DNA from: Psoroptes ovis | Taxonomy: Eukaryota; Arthropoda; Arachnida; Sarcoptiformes; Psoroptidae | NCBI GenBank assembly: GCA_002943765.1 | Contig: PQWQ01000007.1 | Coordinates: forward strand, 1,304,501-1,368,500 | Direction: 5' to 3' | Length of the DNA stretch: 64,000 bases | Part shown: piece after piece, positions 1 to 14,065 of the stretch | Layout: every line of letters begins with the position of its first letter | Numbering within the stretch: position 1 is the first letter of the stretch | Program-made: the position numbers and the translations under genes | The notes under the pieces: generated by a model | The model's input: the letters and a program-made list of their open reading frames with translations, nothing else | Database searches by the model: none | What the model was told of the DNA's origin: nothing

Positions 1-3000
1 AATCGGATAATTTTTTCTTTTTCTTTGATTTTGTAGCTGCTTTTTTAGGTTTATTTTGATTATTATTGATGCCATTACTGCCAACACCACCACTGCCAGT
101 CATTTTTTGTTTACTTTTATTTGACTTTTTATTAGTCATAATGAAATCTGAACCACTTGAATCACCATCATCATCATCATCATCATCGTTGAATAATTTT
201 TGTTTTTTCGAAGATTTTTTCTTCGATTTGACAGCCGGCAATTTTTCCATTTCATCAGTCATCATGAAAGTATCATGATTCATAAAATCATCATTATCAT
301 CATCATCAAAAAGTCGATTATTTTTATGATTTTCTGCTTTAAAATCAGCCGATTTAGAAGCACCATTTGAAACCGTTTCAATCGTCGTCGTAATCGATGA
401 TTTACTTTCATTGGTTGGCGTAAATATTGAATCAAATAATTCTTCACTTGTTTTTTTCTGTTCTTGTTGTTTTGGTGGTTTAAGCAATATGTCATCCTCA
501 TCATCACTTACAGGAAATTTCTTCGCTGATAATTCAGATGGAAAAGGTGGTTTTGGTGCGGTCAAAACGTTTGTATCAGAGGCTTTCTTCGATACTTTCT
601 TTGGCTTTGGTTCAACATATATCGAATCAATATCATCATCTTCATCATCAAAATCTAATTCCATTTCATTATCATCCGATTGATTGTCTGCATCATCATC
701 TGACCATGGATTTCGATTTTTCTTCTTTGATTTGGATGATTTTGTTGATTTATTTTTATTGTTTTTATTTGCATTTGATTTTTTAGTTTTCGATACATTT
801 TTTGTTACAGATGGTTCTGGTGCTGCGGCTGTTGGCATCGAAATATTTTTATCATCATTATTAATTGAATTTAATGATTTTTTCTTATCAATCATTTCAG
901 GCGATTTACCGATTCGTTGTGCTAATGGAATGTATCCACCATTATCATCTGAATCATCATCAGAATTCGATATTTTTACATGATTTGAATCAGTGATTGC
1001 GGTGGGAGCTTCGTTTTCATCATTCAAGTTTGATTTATCACTCAACAATAGCTGCTGTTGTTTTTTAGTCGATGTCAATGTTGTTTTACGTAATAGATCG
1101 CTATCGATTTTCGGCTCAACTCGTTCACCATATATTGATGGTTTGTAATCATTGATCATTGAGCCATGATTTGTTTGTTTTTTCACCGGTCTCGATGATT
1201 TATTCATCATTGATTTCGATGATTTAACTCTTAGATTGGCACCATTCTCCAATTGTTCACGTTCCATTTGTTCGACATGATTTAATTCTTGTAAAAATTC
1301 TTGTAAATCATTTTCCCATAACATTTCTGGTGTTGATTTTTTCAATTTTTCTAATTCATCTTTTTTTTGATCACGTTGTTTTAATAATTCATCAACTTTT
1401 TCTCTTAACATTGAACGCATTGACATATCGATTAGATAATCAAAATTATAATATTTATTATTATTATCAGCGAATTGATTATCATAATCTTCATAATCAC
1501 TTTCATCTTTATCATTCGAATCTTCTAAGCTGTTTTTATCTAAATTTTTTCGTTTCCATGCTTTTACTGGATCAGAATCGTAATTACGTTTGATTAGTGT
1601 ATGTATGAAATCTTTTTTTCTAATATTTTCCATCACTATGACACGATCATTTTTTTCCAATATGAATCTTGCTTGATTTTCAAGTTTTAATGATTCAGCT
1701 TCAAGTATACCTTCATAGTATGCTTTACGTTTAACATAATAATCTAAACGTACTGGATAGAATTCTTGTAAAATTTCTTCAGGTGTTTCATATTTTTTCA
1801 AACAACCTAAATGATCGAATAATACCATTGTCGTTGTTGACATTGATGTTTGTATTTTAAATGTTTTATGTAAACCATTTTGTAATGCTTTTTGTAGATT
1901 TTCTTCAGATAATGTTACTATAAATTTAACTGTTGAATCAGTATGATATTCTTTATAATCTTGAATGTATGCTGGCTGCTTTTCAGTACCATTTAACATT
2001 GGTTCTAATACTGTTTCTTTATATGTTTGTGTCCAAACACGTATCGGTAATTCAGTGATTTCGAATGATTTACCATTTTCTAGGATAGCTGCTTCACCAT
2101 TTATTATGAAACGTTGAGTATCAATTTGTTCTATTGTACCACGAAAACCTTTGAACCATGGTTTCATTGGACGTATTTCTTGTCCATTCATCAATCGACG
2201 AATATTATCGACAATTTCTCTTGGATTATAATTTGGTATTTTAGTACTCCAACCAGTGCCAATACCTTCGGCACCATTAACTAATACCATCGGTATGATC
2301 GGTACATAGTATTCTGGTTCAATTTTTAAATTATCATCATAAAGATAATTCAATAATGGATCATCTAATTGTGGAAATAATTTCCTGGCCAATGAACTCA
2401 ACATTGTGAAAATATAACGCGGACTTGCTGCATCTTTGCCACCTTGTAATCGAGTACCAAATTGACCGATTGGTTGTAATAGATTAATATTATTACTACC
2501 AACAAAATTCTGCGCTAAATTAATAATTGTTGACATAAGGGATGCTTCACCATGATGATATGCACTGTGTTCACCAACTGAACCAGCCAATTGTGCTACT
2601 TTTACTTCACGTTTATCATTTCGTTTAAAGCAGGTGAATAATACTTTTCGTTGACCAGGTTTGAGACCATCAACCAACGATGGTATGGAACGTTCATTAT
2701 CCATATTCGAAAATAATATCAATTCTTTATTAACAAAATCTTTATATGTTACATTACGAGTATTTTTTTCATACAAATACATTTCAGGTAATCCCAATTC
2801 ACGACGACGTTTACGTTCTTCCAATGAATTCGTAAGCCATTCTTTACGCTGTTCGACCATCTTTTTACTGAAAGCTAATTGTACAAAATGATCATCATCA
2901 TGTCCTGAATAATGAAATTTTATACGATGTCTTTCCATATCAGTAAAATATTCTTTGGCTTCAGCCGATGTTGAAGTACCCAAACCTATTGAATTACAAT

Positions 3001-5159
3001 TAATATTACAATTATAACGAGTGAACTATAAATAATCGAGAAAAATTTACCTTTGTAGTATTTTATTTTATAATTACGCCAATTTGGATTCGATTTTTTC
3101 CATTCATCAAATTCAGGTAAACTATAAAATGAATGTTGTTCATTACCTTTAGTTGCCTTAACGATTGGCGTAATGAATTGCTCTAGAAAATTCAATTTCA
3201 ATAATGATGGCCAATTATGATGTATGAAATTAATCAATAATCCTTTAATATGTGAACCATCTTGATCTTGATCGGTCATAATCATAATTTTACCATAACG
3301 TAGTGTTTTCAAATCATCAATTGTTTCGTATTGTTTTTTATATTGTAAGCCAACAATTTTGATTATATTATTAATTTCAGCATTTTCAATAATTTGTTTG
3401 TGTGATGCTTCACGAACGTTTAACATTTTACCACGTAAAGGGAATACACCATATTTATCACGACCGACAACACCTAGCCCAGCGACAACTAATGATTTAG
3501 CTGAATCACCTTCAGTCAATATTAATGTACAATCAATAGAATTTTTAGTACCGGCATCATTAGCGTCCTCTAATTTTGGTATACCGGTTAATTTTGCATG
3601 TTTTTTTGCATGACATTTTTTCGATAATTCATTTTGAGCTTTGAATTTGGCCCATGATAATACTGCTTCAACAATACCGACTTTAAAAACATTATTGAAA
3701 AATTTATCGGTAGGAGAACAGGTTGAACCAAAACTTTTTACTTGTAGTGTCATTGTTTCTTTTGTCTGTGAATCAAATGTGGGATTTTCAATCAAACAAT
3801 TAACAAATACCCATAAATGATTACGAATTTGGAATGGTTTAATTGTAACGCCAGCTTTATTTTTCTTTTTGATTACTTCAGTCACTTTATTTACAATTTG
3901 ATCCGATACATGATCAACGTGTTTACCACCACGTGTCGTTGCAATACTGTTGACAAATGATATTTGTTGAAAACCGCGATCACTTACTGTGGCTGCAATT
4001 TCCCAGCGTTCATTTACATTTTCATGTACAACTTTGATCGGATTACCGATGTCATCTTGTCGATCTTTGGCAAATAGTTCAACATATTCTTTAAAACCAC
4101 TGATGGGTAATTTTTTACCATTTAAATAAACTTTAACACCACGTGTTGTACCGGCTACATCATATGCACGCCGCTTAAACAATGCAACAATATCAGCATC
4201 AAGACGTTCCATCTTGAATTTAGATAAATCTGGCTGAAATGTGATTCGCGTAAAATCTTCACCAGTGTTGGCAGCAATTCTAGGTTCATTCGTTTCTTTC
4301 ATATTATTATTCCAAATTTGTGAAAATGATTTATGATATTCTTTACATGATGTTTCTACTTTGAATTTATTACTGAATATATTACATAATTTTGCGCCAA
4401 AACCATTTCGACCGCCAACAACTTTTTTCTCTTCATCATTATAATTTGATGATGTTAATAAATGTCCAAATATCAATGTCGGTACATAACATTTTTCTGT
4501 TTTATGTTCAATGACAGGTATTCCTTTTCCATTATTGTATATTGTAATTTCATTTTTTTCACTTGAAAATTGATTAAGATTAGATAAATAATTATTTTTG
4601 TTGAAAATACAAGTGTAATGATCAAACAAACACTTACACATCAATATCGATACGTATACAATTCATTGATTTATCTCTTTGTTTATTATCAGCAGCATTT
4701 ACTAATATTTCATCGAAAATCTTATATAATCCTGGCACAAATGTAATTTCTCGAAATACCATTTTTTCTTGATCATCATCCCATATCCACATTTGCTAAT
4801 TTTGAAAAATTATGGAAAAATTCTTTAATTAATCAGTGGCAAAATTAAATTAATAAAATACTTTGACATACTTTGGTTTCTTTTTCAACTGACCCAATAT
4901 AAGTATCTGGCCGCAATATAATATGTTCTAATTGTGTTTTTTTCTGATAAATACGTTCAATACTTGGACGTTTTTTCTGTTTACCACCATTCGTTTGATG
5001 ATTATTATCATTATTTTTGCCATTTGATTTCGATGATTTTTGTTTACTTTTTTTATTACTATTACCATTCATATTATTATTATCAATCATAAAATCATTA
5101 TCATTGTCATCATCATCTTCATCATCATCGATGAAATCTGATTCATCTTCAGATGACAT
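1..5159 (-). CDS. Top2: DNA topoisomerase II (3' end cut by window edge)
   Basis: ATP-dependent type IIA topoisomerase that passes one DNA duplex through another in the nucleus. Inferred exons are 5159-4872, 4795-4638, 4561-3051 and 2985 to beyond 1, with consistent phase and GT..AG junctions; about 1647 codons lie in the window. Visible motifs: GHKL ATPase elements (EILVNAADNKQRD in exon 2, GKGIP, GGRNGFGAKL near residue 199), the QTKETMT switch loop near 414, TOPRIM EGDSAKS near 500 and DQDQDGSHIKG near 579, then the winged-helix motif SPRYIF with catalytic Tyr near residue 843 (codon 2416-2414). The N-terminal 45 residues are acidic. The C-terminus alternates acidic Asp/Ser and Lys-rich blocks, as in nuclear-localising Top2 tails. 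The last exon is still open at position 1, in a Lys-rich stretch, so probably only a few codons are missing. Start chosen as the first Met of exon 1, preceded by AT-rich UTR-like sequence. Confidence 0.96.
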
Positions 5160-7534
5160 TTTTTTTTCTTTTGATTTTTTTTTTGTTTGAATTCACTCAA
5201 ATTTTGACAATTGTAAATGATTGATTTCGTAACCAATTTTTGATAAAAAAATGATAATCAATTAATCAATTTTTGTTTTTCATATGAGAAAAAAAATATC
5301 AAATTCCACTGGCAAATCAAGAAGAACGAGTTGAGCATATCTATAATTATTCAATTATTCATTCATTTGAGCTTTTCGGCTTTTTTTTCCAATTATATTT
5401 TCTTCGGTATCAAAAATTGTGTTTTGCTTCTTTTTTGTGTGTGTGGATACACAAAATTTGCTTTGTGGTAGTTTTGAGCATTTAGAGATACTTCTGTTTC
5501 TGTCAATGAACAAAAAAAAAATTCAACATTTGTGGAAAAAAAATAAAAAACATCGAACCATTAAAGAATACAAAAAAAAACATACATAGATACACTAAAT
5601 AAAAAGCTTATATTTTTATATCTTTCAATGGTATTGTATGAACTGTGTATTTGATTGCTTGGTTTGGTTTGTTTTATATACACACACAGAAATTTAAATG
5701 AATAATGAATGCAGGGATTTTTTTTTTCGCTGTTTGTTTGTTTGTTTGTTCAAAACAAATGAATTGAATGAATGAATATTCAATTGTATACAACACAACA
5801 CAAAACATGTAGCAATAACTGAACCGAATTATTATTATTATTATGAAACTCTAAGAGCAAAAAATACAATGGACACACATACGCGTATGTGTTTGATTCA
5901 ATGTATATTAACACAATAAACTACAGATATTTAGATTCATTTCGTTTATATATATAATTGAAGATGAATCAAATGAGAAAGATGGAAAGGAGAACGCGCA
6001 GTTTACCACAATTTAAATTTCGATGATTTGAATTTTGTTCGATGGTTTTTTTACCAAGAATTTCGTCAAGAATTGACTCAAATTTTTTTTTGGATTTTAC
6101 ACCACTAAATCATTTAAGACGGATGCTTTGATTCTGAACGTTTAAATGGTCAAAAAGTAGGCAATTAAATCGATATTTTAGATATTTAAAAATTAAAAGG
6201 CCAAAATTAAAAAAATACGATAATTTCAATTTTTATCAATGAAAAAAAATTCGATTCATTCATAAAAAAATTTTGTCATGTCATTTATGAATTTTTCATC
6301 AAAAACAAAAAGGAAAAAAACTTCGGTTATTGGCATTTGGGTATTTCATTGAGAAAAATTTATTATGCTTCCTGCATATATCATCATTGAGCGCCGGTGA
6401 TTCATATTATTTCATACGTGTAGATGGCAGTGGCTACGTCAGCGGCAGTCATTGAAAAATTGCCAAAAAACGTAAAAATACGTCCACGGCTTTCACAAGG
6501 TTTCATCAGCTGTGTTTTTTGTTTACATTTTTTTTTATATTTATTTTCATTTTTATTTTTTCAATATTTATTCAACATAAACAATTTTCATTTTTTTTAT
6601 TATTATTATTTTGAATAAAAGTATTAAATTTCAACATGCAAAGACAAGAAAAATGAAAACATGAAAAATTTTTATAAAAATAAATTTTTTTCATTTTTAT
6701 TCAAAATAAAAATGAAATAATCGACATGTTTATTATGTAAGAAAATCTTTATCTTCAAACAACAACAAAATTTATTTCAAAAAAAAAAAAAAAAAAAAGA
6801 AAAGAGAAAGTCTTCAAAGCTTCATAAGTCTTCATATTCATGTTTTTTATTATTATCATTTGGGAAATGTTTTTTTTTTTATTTGAATCATTATTATCGT
6901 TGTCGTTGTTATATTCAAGATTTTGTTAGTTTGTTCCGATGATGTAAAAATAATGATTTTTTTTTCACTTTACTTTTGCATTGGAAATGTACGAAAGTAA
7001 AATGAAATTTCAAAAAAATTTCGTCGTATAAATAAATATAAACAATCAAATAAAATCAAATATGTTTGGAAAATATTGTACCAAAATAAAAAAAAAGAAA
7101 GAGAAACAACAACAACAACAGACAATTGACAAACAACATTTCAATTCATTTTCATAAAGGGATTTATTAATGTAATACGAAGAGAACAAATAAACAACAA
7201 TATTTTTCTTATACAAAGCAAATAAAATGAATGAATGAATGAATGAAATTCTTCATCTTATGTGATTAACTATCTATTGATTATATTTATCAATTTATCA
7301 TTTTCATATTTTTTTTGTATATTAAATGAATGATAACAACAAAAAAAGAAAATGTTACGCAATGTTTCTATTAATCGTAATTTAATCTATGAAATAGTAA
7401 AAATGAAATTTATTGTTAAATTTTCCCAAATGAATCAATGAATTAATATTCAAATTTTTGATTTAAATTAATTGTTTACACATTGTTTGTTTATTATTGT
7501 TGTTGTTTTATACATAATCAAATAATAAAAAATC
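5160..7534. other. Divergent intergenic region between Top2 and the epimerase-like gene
   Basis: No supported gene. Mostly A/T homopolymers, ATTT/TTTA tetramers and a poly-A run at about 6780-6799. Top2 starts leftward at 5159 and the next gene starts rightward at 7535, so both promoters should lie here. A local patch at about 6385-6515 is less AT-rich than its surroundings. A 64-codon ORF at 6424-6618 covers part of it but decays into Phe-rich low complexity and resembles no family I know. Confidence 0.6.
6421..6445. promoter_or_regulatory. Candidate promoter-proximal motif patch
   Basis: In the middle of the divergent region, TAGATGGCAGTGG (6421-6433) is followed by TACGTCA (6435-6441), which matches half of a CRE/ATF-type site. 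The local GC content is clearly above the surroundings. Motif matches this short occur by chance, so this is only a plausible cis-regulatory patch for Top2 or its divergent neighbour. Confidence 0.25.
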
Positions 7535-8805
7535 ATGTTACACAATAATCAATTGATATCTATTGAAGAAATTCTAGTCACTACAACAAAACAGCAATCA
7601 TCGACACCAACAGCAACAGCAACAACAACAACAAACGATAGACAACAAAAACAACAAAATTGTCATGAATTAAGAAAATTTATTTTATATAATCGTAATT
7701 CTGATTTAAAAATTTGTATCTATACACTTGGTGCTAAAGTAATGTCTTGTTTGTTGAATGATCAACAAATTATTGTTGCTGATTGTGATGATGAAGATGA
7801 TTCTGATTATGATAATGCTGATCATAATCATATTGATTGCAATGTTAATCGAAATAATTTAAAATGTTCGACATCGAATGAAAATGATGCTGATAATGAT
7901 GATAATGGTGATAATCAAATAACAACAACAATGTTTATGGATGATTTAAGAATATTATTGAATCATAGTGATCGTAGTAATCATAAGAATCGAATAAAAT
8001 CAAAACATCGTTCAAAAGAAATTTGTTGGAGCTCACATGTTTATGGTTCCGATACATTAGTATTGAATTCATACGAACAAGTAGTCATTGATAATAATAA
8101 TTACAGCAATAATGATAATGATGATTGTAATAAAAAGCAAACATTACAATATTGTTTGACAAAAAATAATGAATTCATTATTGAAGGTAGTGATATTTAT
8201 TTGAATTATCATCATAATCTCATGGACGATGTTAATTCATTAAACAATGCGGATAATTTCCATTCATTATTAATAAATCCATTCTTTTTCAATTTGGTAT
8301 GCTGATCTGAATTCAAAATTTTCAATGTATTTAAATTTCTATTTTTTTAAATTTAAAACAGAATTCAGTAGAAAATGGATTATGTTTAGATGAACACTAT
8401 CTACAAATACGTACATCACATGAATCGATTGAAATATTTACGGAAAAAATAAGCAATAAAAATTTTGAAGATAATGATAATAACAATAATAATCATACAG
8501 ATTTAAATAATGAAAATAATAATTTAAATTTAGCAAATAATAATAATAATAATTTCCTATCGAATCCAACGATAATTACACAATATTTTAACAATATGGA
8601 TCTAATTGTATGGACAAATCCATCAACAATACCGGATTCATTGCTGATAGCAACATTAAAATATAAAAATCGTTTCATTGAAATTGGACTGAAAATTGAT
8701 GCGAAAATCAATACAAATTTACGAATATTAATCAAAAATGGTTCAATTGCATTCATACCGCATAATATGAATCGATTTAAAGTGACATATAGATTTCATT
8801 GGTAA
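7535..8805 (+). CDS. Divergent aldose 1-epimerase-like protein, probably non-catalytic
   Basis: Two exons inferred, 7535-8296 and 8362-8805 (donor GTATGC, acceptor AAACAG), giving 401 aa in frame. After a Thr/Gln-rich leader, FILYNRNSDLKICIYTLGAK resembles the first strands of galactose mutarotases (the L.N.nG..v.i.tlGA pattern). Across the splice junction, NPFFFNL followed by LDEHYLQI matches the family pattern NHxYFNL..LDHELQI, and the last strand (P....F.VTYRF) resembles the mutarotase C-terminus. The catalytic His of the NHxYFNL motif is Pro here, the segment that should carry the first catalytic His is not recognisable, and Asp/Asn-rich insertions break the fold. If the assignment is right, this is a divergent paralogue that has lost sugar-epimerising chemistry. 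It diverges from Top2 and converges on the receptor gene. The family call rests on short motifs only. Confidence 0.5.
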
Positions 8806-9583
8806 ACAAACAAATCGAAAAAAAAAGAATGGCAATTGATGAAATGCGAAGCAATTCATCAAAAGCAAATCGAATTCATTTTGTGATATTATCATGATTT
8901 TACAATTATTATCATCATCATCATTATTACTATTATTATTATAATTATTTGAATTGAAAATTCAAGCAAACATTGAAACAAACAAGGAAAAATAAGGAAA
9001 AAAACATCAAAACATTATCGTTGATGCCGCCGCTTTGTTTCGAATCAATTTCCTTGATCACGATTCTTCGAAAAACAAAGGAATAAATTTAAAATTCTTG
9101 AAGAATTTTGATTCATTTTGTTTTGTTTTGTTTTGTTGTTGTTTCATTCATTAATATTCCAATGAATTTCATTTCATTTTCTATTCACAATTTTTTTCTT
9201 ATTCTAATCATTATCATTATTTTATATTCTTATATGAGACAATCATTTCGGAATATTCAAATTAGTTTACTTGAAAAATAATTCATTCTTATCATCATTC
9301 ATTCATTGTTGTTGTTGTTACTCTCCATTATTGATCATCATCATTCATTTTCCTTCACATCATTCATTTGTGTGTTTCTACCAAACAAAATCCCATAAAA
9401 GCAATTTTCATTTTCATTTTCTTCATTTTTTACATCAATTCGACATTTTCGTTACTTTTTTTTCGCTTTGTTTCAACCCTTTGACTTTTTTCTTGACTTG
9501 AATTTTTCACATTTTTTACACATTACAATTTCCATTCAAATTTTCCAATGTGTAAGACTATTGAATCATATTTTTTTAAAATA

Positions 9584-9664
9584 TCGGGTTGTCCCATAAG
9601 TTCTTGCCGTTTTTTAAATTTTTTTTCAATTCGAAAAACGGCAAGAACTTATGGGACAACCTAA
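9584..9664. mobile_element. Short mariner-like MITE, copy 1
   Basis: An 81-bp near-palindrome between TA dinucleotides (9582-9583 and 9665-9666). The arms carry GTTGTCCCATAAGTTCTTGC and its complement, separated by a short A/T spacer. The termini (TTAGG-type on the right arm) and the TA duplication are typical of Tc1/mariner elements. One of six related copies in the window (also 35645, 35914, 48660, 49938, 61195). No coding capacity. Confidence 0.85.
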
Positions 9665-10453
9665 TATAATGATGATTATCATTATAACTTTGTTTTTACC
9701 ACCCGTACCATTGATTTCTTATACATAAATCTATGCATTTATTTATTTATTTATTTAAAATAATTTTTTTTTTTAATTTTTTCCGAAATGTTTTATTTTT
9801 AAATTTTTGTTTATTCGTTTTTTTTCTCATACATTTGTTTGTTTATTCATTTTGTTTCCTCTGTTATTTTCTCTGTGAAAAAATGAAATGAAATGAAAAA
9901 TTCAATTTCCTTCAATCTGAAACTACTGTGAGAGAATGCCATTTCTATGAGAATTCATCATTTTATTTAAAAAAAAATAAATTGAAATTTGTCTTAAAAA
10001 AAATTCATTCATTCATTCATTTTTTGTATCAAAACACAAATGAATTTATTATACACAAATGAAAATTTCAAAAAAGTCAAGAATCGACAATTGTTGTATC
10101 ACCTCATTATTTTTCACTGTTATTATTCGTCATTATTATTATTATTATTGTTTTGAAATTGAAATTTTTGAAATTGAAATTTTTTAAATCATTACAAAAT
10201 CTAAATTTAGATTTTGAAAAAAAAAATTTAAATTTGAATTTTTTTTCTTTTATTATTCGAAAATATATTCAAAAATTTTAAAATTTAAAATTTAAATTTT
10301 AAATTTCTTCTTTTTTTACTCATTTGATTGAAATTCTGTTACAAATAATTTAAATAATTGTTATTATTATCATCATAATTATTATGATTATTGTCATAAG
10401 AATCATTTATTAAATAGATGGTTAAGCAATTTATTTATTTAAGTATTCCCAAA

Positions 10454-10490
10454 TATTTTAATGTAAGTGTGTAACTCTCACATTAAAATA
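10454..10490. repeat. Short hairpin in convergent 3' region
   Basis: TATTTTAATGT (10454-10464) and its exact reverse complement ACATTAAAATA (10480-10490) enclose a 15-nt loop. It lies between two converging genes, so an RNA 3'-end role is possible, but 11-bp A/T-rich palindromes also arise by chance in DNA this AT-rich. Confidence 0.3.
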
Positions 10491-11026
10491 CTGCCACTTT
10501 TTGTTTGCGGATCAAAATTTTTCGTTTATTCGGTTGACTCAATTAAATATGATTCAATCAATTAAAATTTTGGTTTCAAAATTTTCAAATTATTTTATTT
10601 TGAACAATTAATCTTTTAATCCGAAAAAATCTTTGGCACTCAAATAATTTTTGGTGAAAGAATAGGAGAATTTTTTACATTGTTTTTACAAATTTTAAAA
10701 ATTTTTAAAAATTTAAAATTTAATTGTAATTTCATTATTAATCATTGGCTTTTAATAAACTGGATGTGCACTGTATCTCTTCTTCAATTGTATCTATTCG
10801 ATTTGATGATTAAATGAATTTTTTCAGGTAAAATTGAAAAAAATGAAAAATTCAATGCATTGTACCATGCATACTTTGTTATGGCTAATTCAAAAAAAAA
10901 AAAAAAAAAACATTTGAATAATATTATTCTACTTTTGACCAATATATTTATCACAATTATTTGCAATTGTTTATGATTTGTGAAGAGGTGAAATCGAAAA
11001 AAAAAACAAAATTTCATTGATGAAAT

Positions 11027-14000
11027 TTATCGTTGATGATGTTGTTGTTGCTGCTGCTGTTGTTGATGATGATGTTGATTATAATGTTGTTGATGATGGT
11101 GATGATGATGATGATGTGAATGATGCGGCTGATGATGATGTTGTTGATGATGTGAATGTTGTTGATGTTGATTTTCATCATTATTATTAATACTAGCAAC
11201 ATTATTATTATCATTGTTATTACCACCACCACCACTACTATTATTATTATTATCATTATTATTATTTACTGTACAATTATTACCACCTAATTGTTGTTGA
11301 CATCCGATTCTTGTATTTGTTGTATTATTAGTATTAGTACTAGTACAATTACCACCACAATTACTGGGAGCTGTACAACCTACTGAAGGACCATCGGGCA
11401 TATATGATGTATTACCATCGATTGATGCTGTAGATTCTTCCGGTGTTTTCGATATTTCAGTCACTTCTTGATCATGTTTATGTTTATGATGAAATGGTTG
11501 TAATGAAAATCTTCGATGTGATTTACGACCACCACGACGTTTACTAATATGAGGATTATCTTTGCGTATTGATTTATTTTTCAATACTTGTAATTGAGTG
11601 TATACTCGACGTAATTCGGCCTTAAATTATTATTATTATTATTATTAAATTGTAAACACAATTTAATGATGTGTCAATTTGATCAATTTTAAAATAAGAA
11701 ACGAAAAAAAAAAATTAAATTTGAAAATAGGGAAAAACGAAACGGTCCATTAATCAATACAAAATCAAGATCACAATAATTCAATTGTTTTTGTTTGTAT
11801 TCAAAGAAAATTTTTTTTTTCACATACCCTAATATCTTCAGGATCCATGTCGGAAAGATTAATTTCACCGATATCAATTTCACCATTAGACAATATTGCC
11901 GAATGCAATGAATCGGGCATCATATCGGATACTTCAGCCGAAGATAAATAACGTGAACGATGATGATGTGAATGTCGTTTAGGTTTTTTATAGAAAAACT
12001 GTCAATCAAATAGTAATGAATCAATTAATGAATCAATTATTCATGATTAAAAAAATTTTGATTTTCGTTTCGGGGAGAAATTCAAAAGAAATAAATTATC
12101 ATTCATTCATTCATTTCAATTTCACATACCTTTGGAATGAATAACATTATAATAGTAGTTGTAATTGTTATTTGACATCTTGTAGCATATAATAATAATA
12201 AATGATCAGGATGTAAATTTGGATGTGACCAAAATGTATGTCGAATTAAATACGTTATGAATGATACAACCGTTTCCAATATGATCGATATTGTAAGGGT
12301 TAATTTTTCTTTATAAATTTCTTTTTTAGCATTACGAATACGATAAGCAAGATATACGCCACTGAGTAGAAATAATATTTCACCTTGATCAGTGCAAAAA
12401 AGAAAAAAATAAAATAAAATAAAATAATGAAAAGAATGAATGATTAATATGGGTTGATTGAAAAAAAATGTAATAATGATAACAATAGTAATAATAATAA
12501 AAAGGCATAAAAATTTATTATTATTATTATTAGAACTAACCAATTTCAGTCACATAATCCCATGCTAATTTTTTACAGACATAAAATTTTAGACCATTTT
12601 GTGCATATTTTTCATCAATAATATTTCTTGATGTAAAATTAAATGAATTACCAAATAGATTGATACTGCGTATATTTTCGATACCATCAATAACCAATGC
12701 AGTCCATGCAGACATATAACCAAATATGATCAATACAATACCAAATAAATATTTCAATAAATCTTTATCCTGTACACAAACACGATGTGCTTTGCGTGTT
12801 TGAAATTCAGCATAAATTCGATATATTTTGATTACAATTGAACCATAACAAAATGCAAAACCAATTTCACGAAACCATGGTTCAAGAAAACATGTAATAG
12901 TGCTTGATTCATAGTAACGTAGTATAACCTTCATTATTATTATTATTATTATTATTTTCATTTTTTTGCATTGATCATCATTATTATTATTTTTAACAAA
13001 CAAACAAACACAGAAATATATTAAATAAATGAAAATTTTCAAATAAAAAGAAAAAATTATTCAAAAGAATTTCAAACAAACAAATAATAATAATAAAAAA
13101 AATTGATGATGATGATGATTTACCGTTGAATATAGCAAAATTGCTCCAAGTAATAATGTTTCAAGCATTATCCATCGTGAACTTGCAACTCTCTAAGGTT
13201 TTTTTTTTCATTTTTTTTTAATATTTTGTTATTCATTCACCATGGTTGGTTGGACCGGATTCGTCATTTAATTAATGAAATATACATTGAATCATCATTA
13301 TTATCATTGAACGAAATAAAATAAACGAATTCAAAATGAAATTTAAATGAATATTTTTATCCAAAAAATAAAAAAAAACCAATATTGAACAAAATGGAAA
13401 CAAACCTTTGTATAGCGTAAACGAAATATCATTACAGATATTATTATTGTCATAATAATACAAAATATTTGTAATATCATAACAATATAACGAAATGTAT
13501 GATCAAATTTTAATAAACATGGTCGATCATCATCACAATCACGGCAGCCAGGTTCACATGGTAAACAAATAAAATTATGTGGATAAATATTTTTACGATT
13601 ATTTTTCAACGGATCGATGATTGTTTCAATGAATGCTTGTTCAATATCATAACCTTTTAAGAAAAGAAATAAAAAAAAAAAATAAATAAATAATAAATCA
13701 ATCAGAATATATTATGAATATTAAATAAATGAATAAATGAATAAAAACAATGATTACAATTATAACGAAATAATAGAATAAATTCAAATTAAAATTAATC
13801 AAAATATAGATTAGTATAAAGATGAATACATTTTCAATTATGATCTATCCAAATGTATTTGTTTGAGAATATTGAATGAAACAATGAAACAATATTATCT
13901 AATATTGATTGAATTTGAATTTGAATTTGATTTTGTTTGTGTGTGTGTCTGCCGTAGAAATTCTAAGAGGAAATGAATAAATCATTGAATTCATTGATTA

Positions 14001-14033
14001 AATGAATTGTGAATCAATTCAAAATGAATCACA

Positions 14034-14065
<32 letters not shown>

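Larger units (their letters stand above)
8806..11026. other. Convergent intergenic region (3' UTRs) with one MITE
   Basis: Lies between the stop codons of two converging genes. Contains an AATAAA at 9082-9087 that could serve the plus-strand gene, the short inverted-repeat element at 9584-9664, an 11-bp hairpin at 10454-10490, and A/T-rich simple sequence. ORFs here are Phe/Ser/His-rich low complexity and I reject them. Confidence 0.6.

Noticed and set aside
6424..6618. 64-codon plus-strand ORF beginning MAVATSAAVIEKLPKNVK
   Set aside because: The first 30 residues look gene-like, but the rest is Phe/Leu/Tyr low complexity, there is no family match and no splice continuation that I can support.
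11014..11256. 80-codon minus-strand ORF rich in Ile/Asn
   Set aside because: Other-frame shadow of the last receptor exon, produced by ATT/CAT trinucleotide repeats.
13920..14065. Simple repeats (GAATTT, GTGTGT, TTA) as a possible satellite
   Set aside because: Short unrelated microsatellites, no higher-order period.
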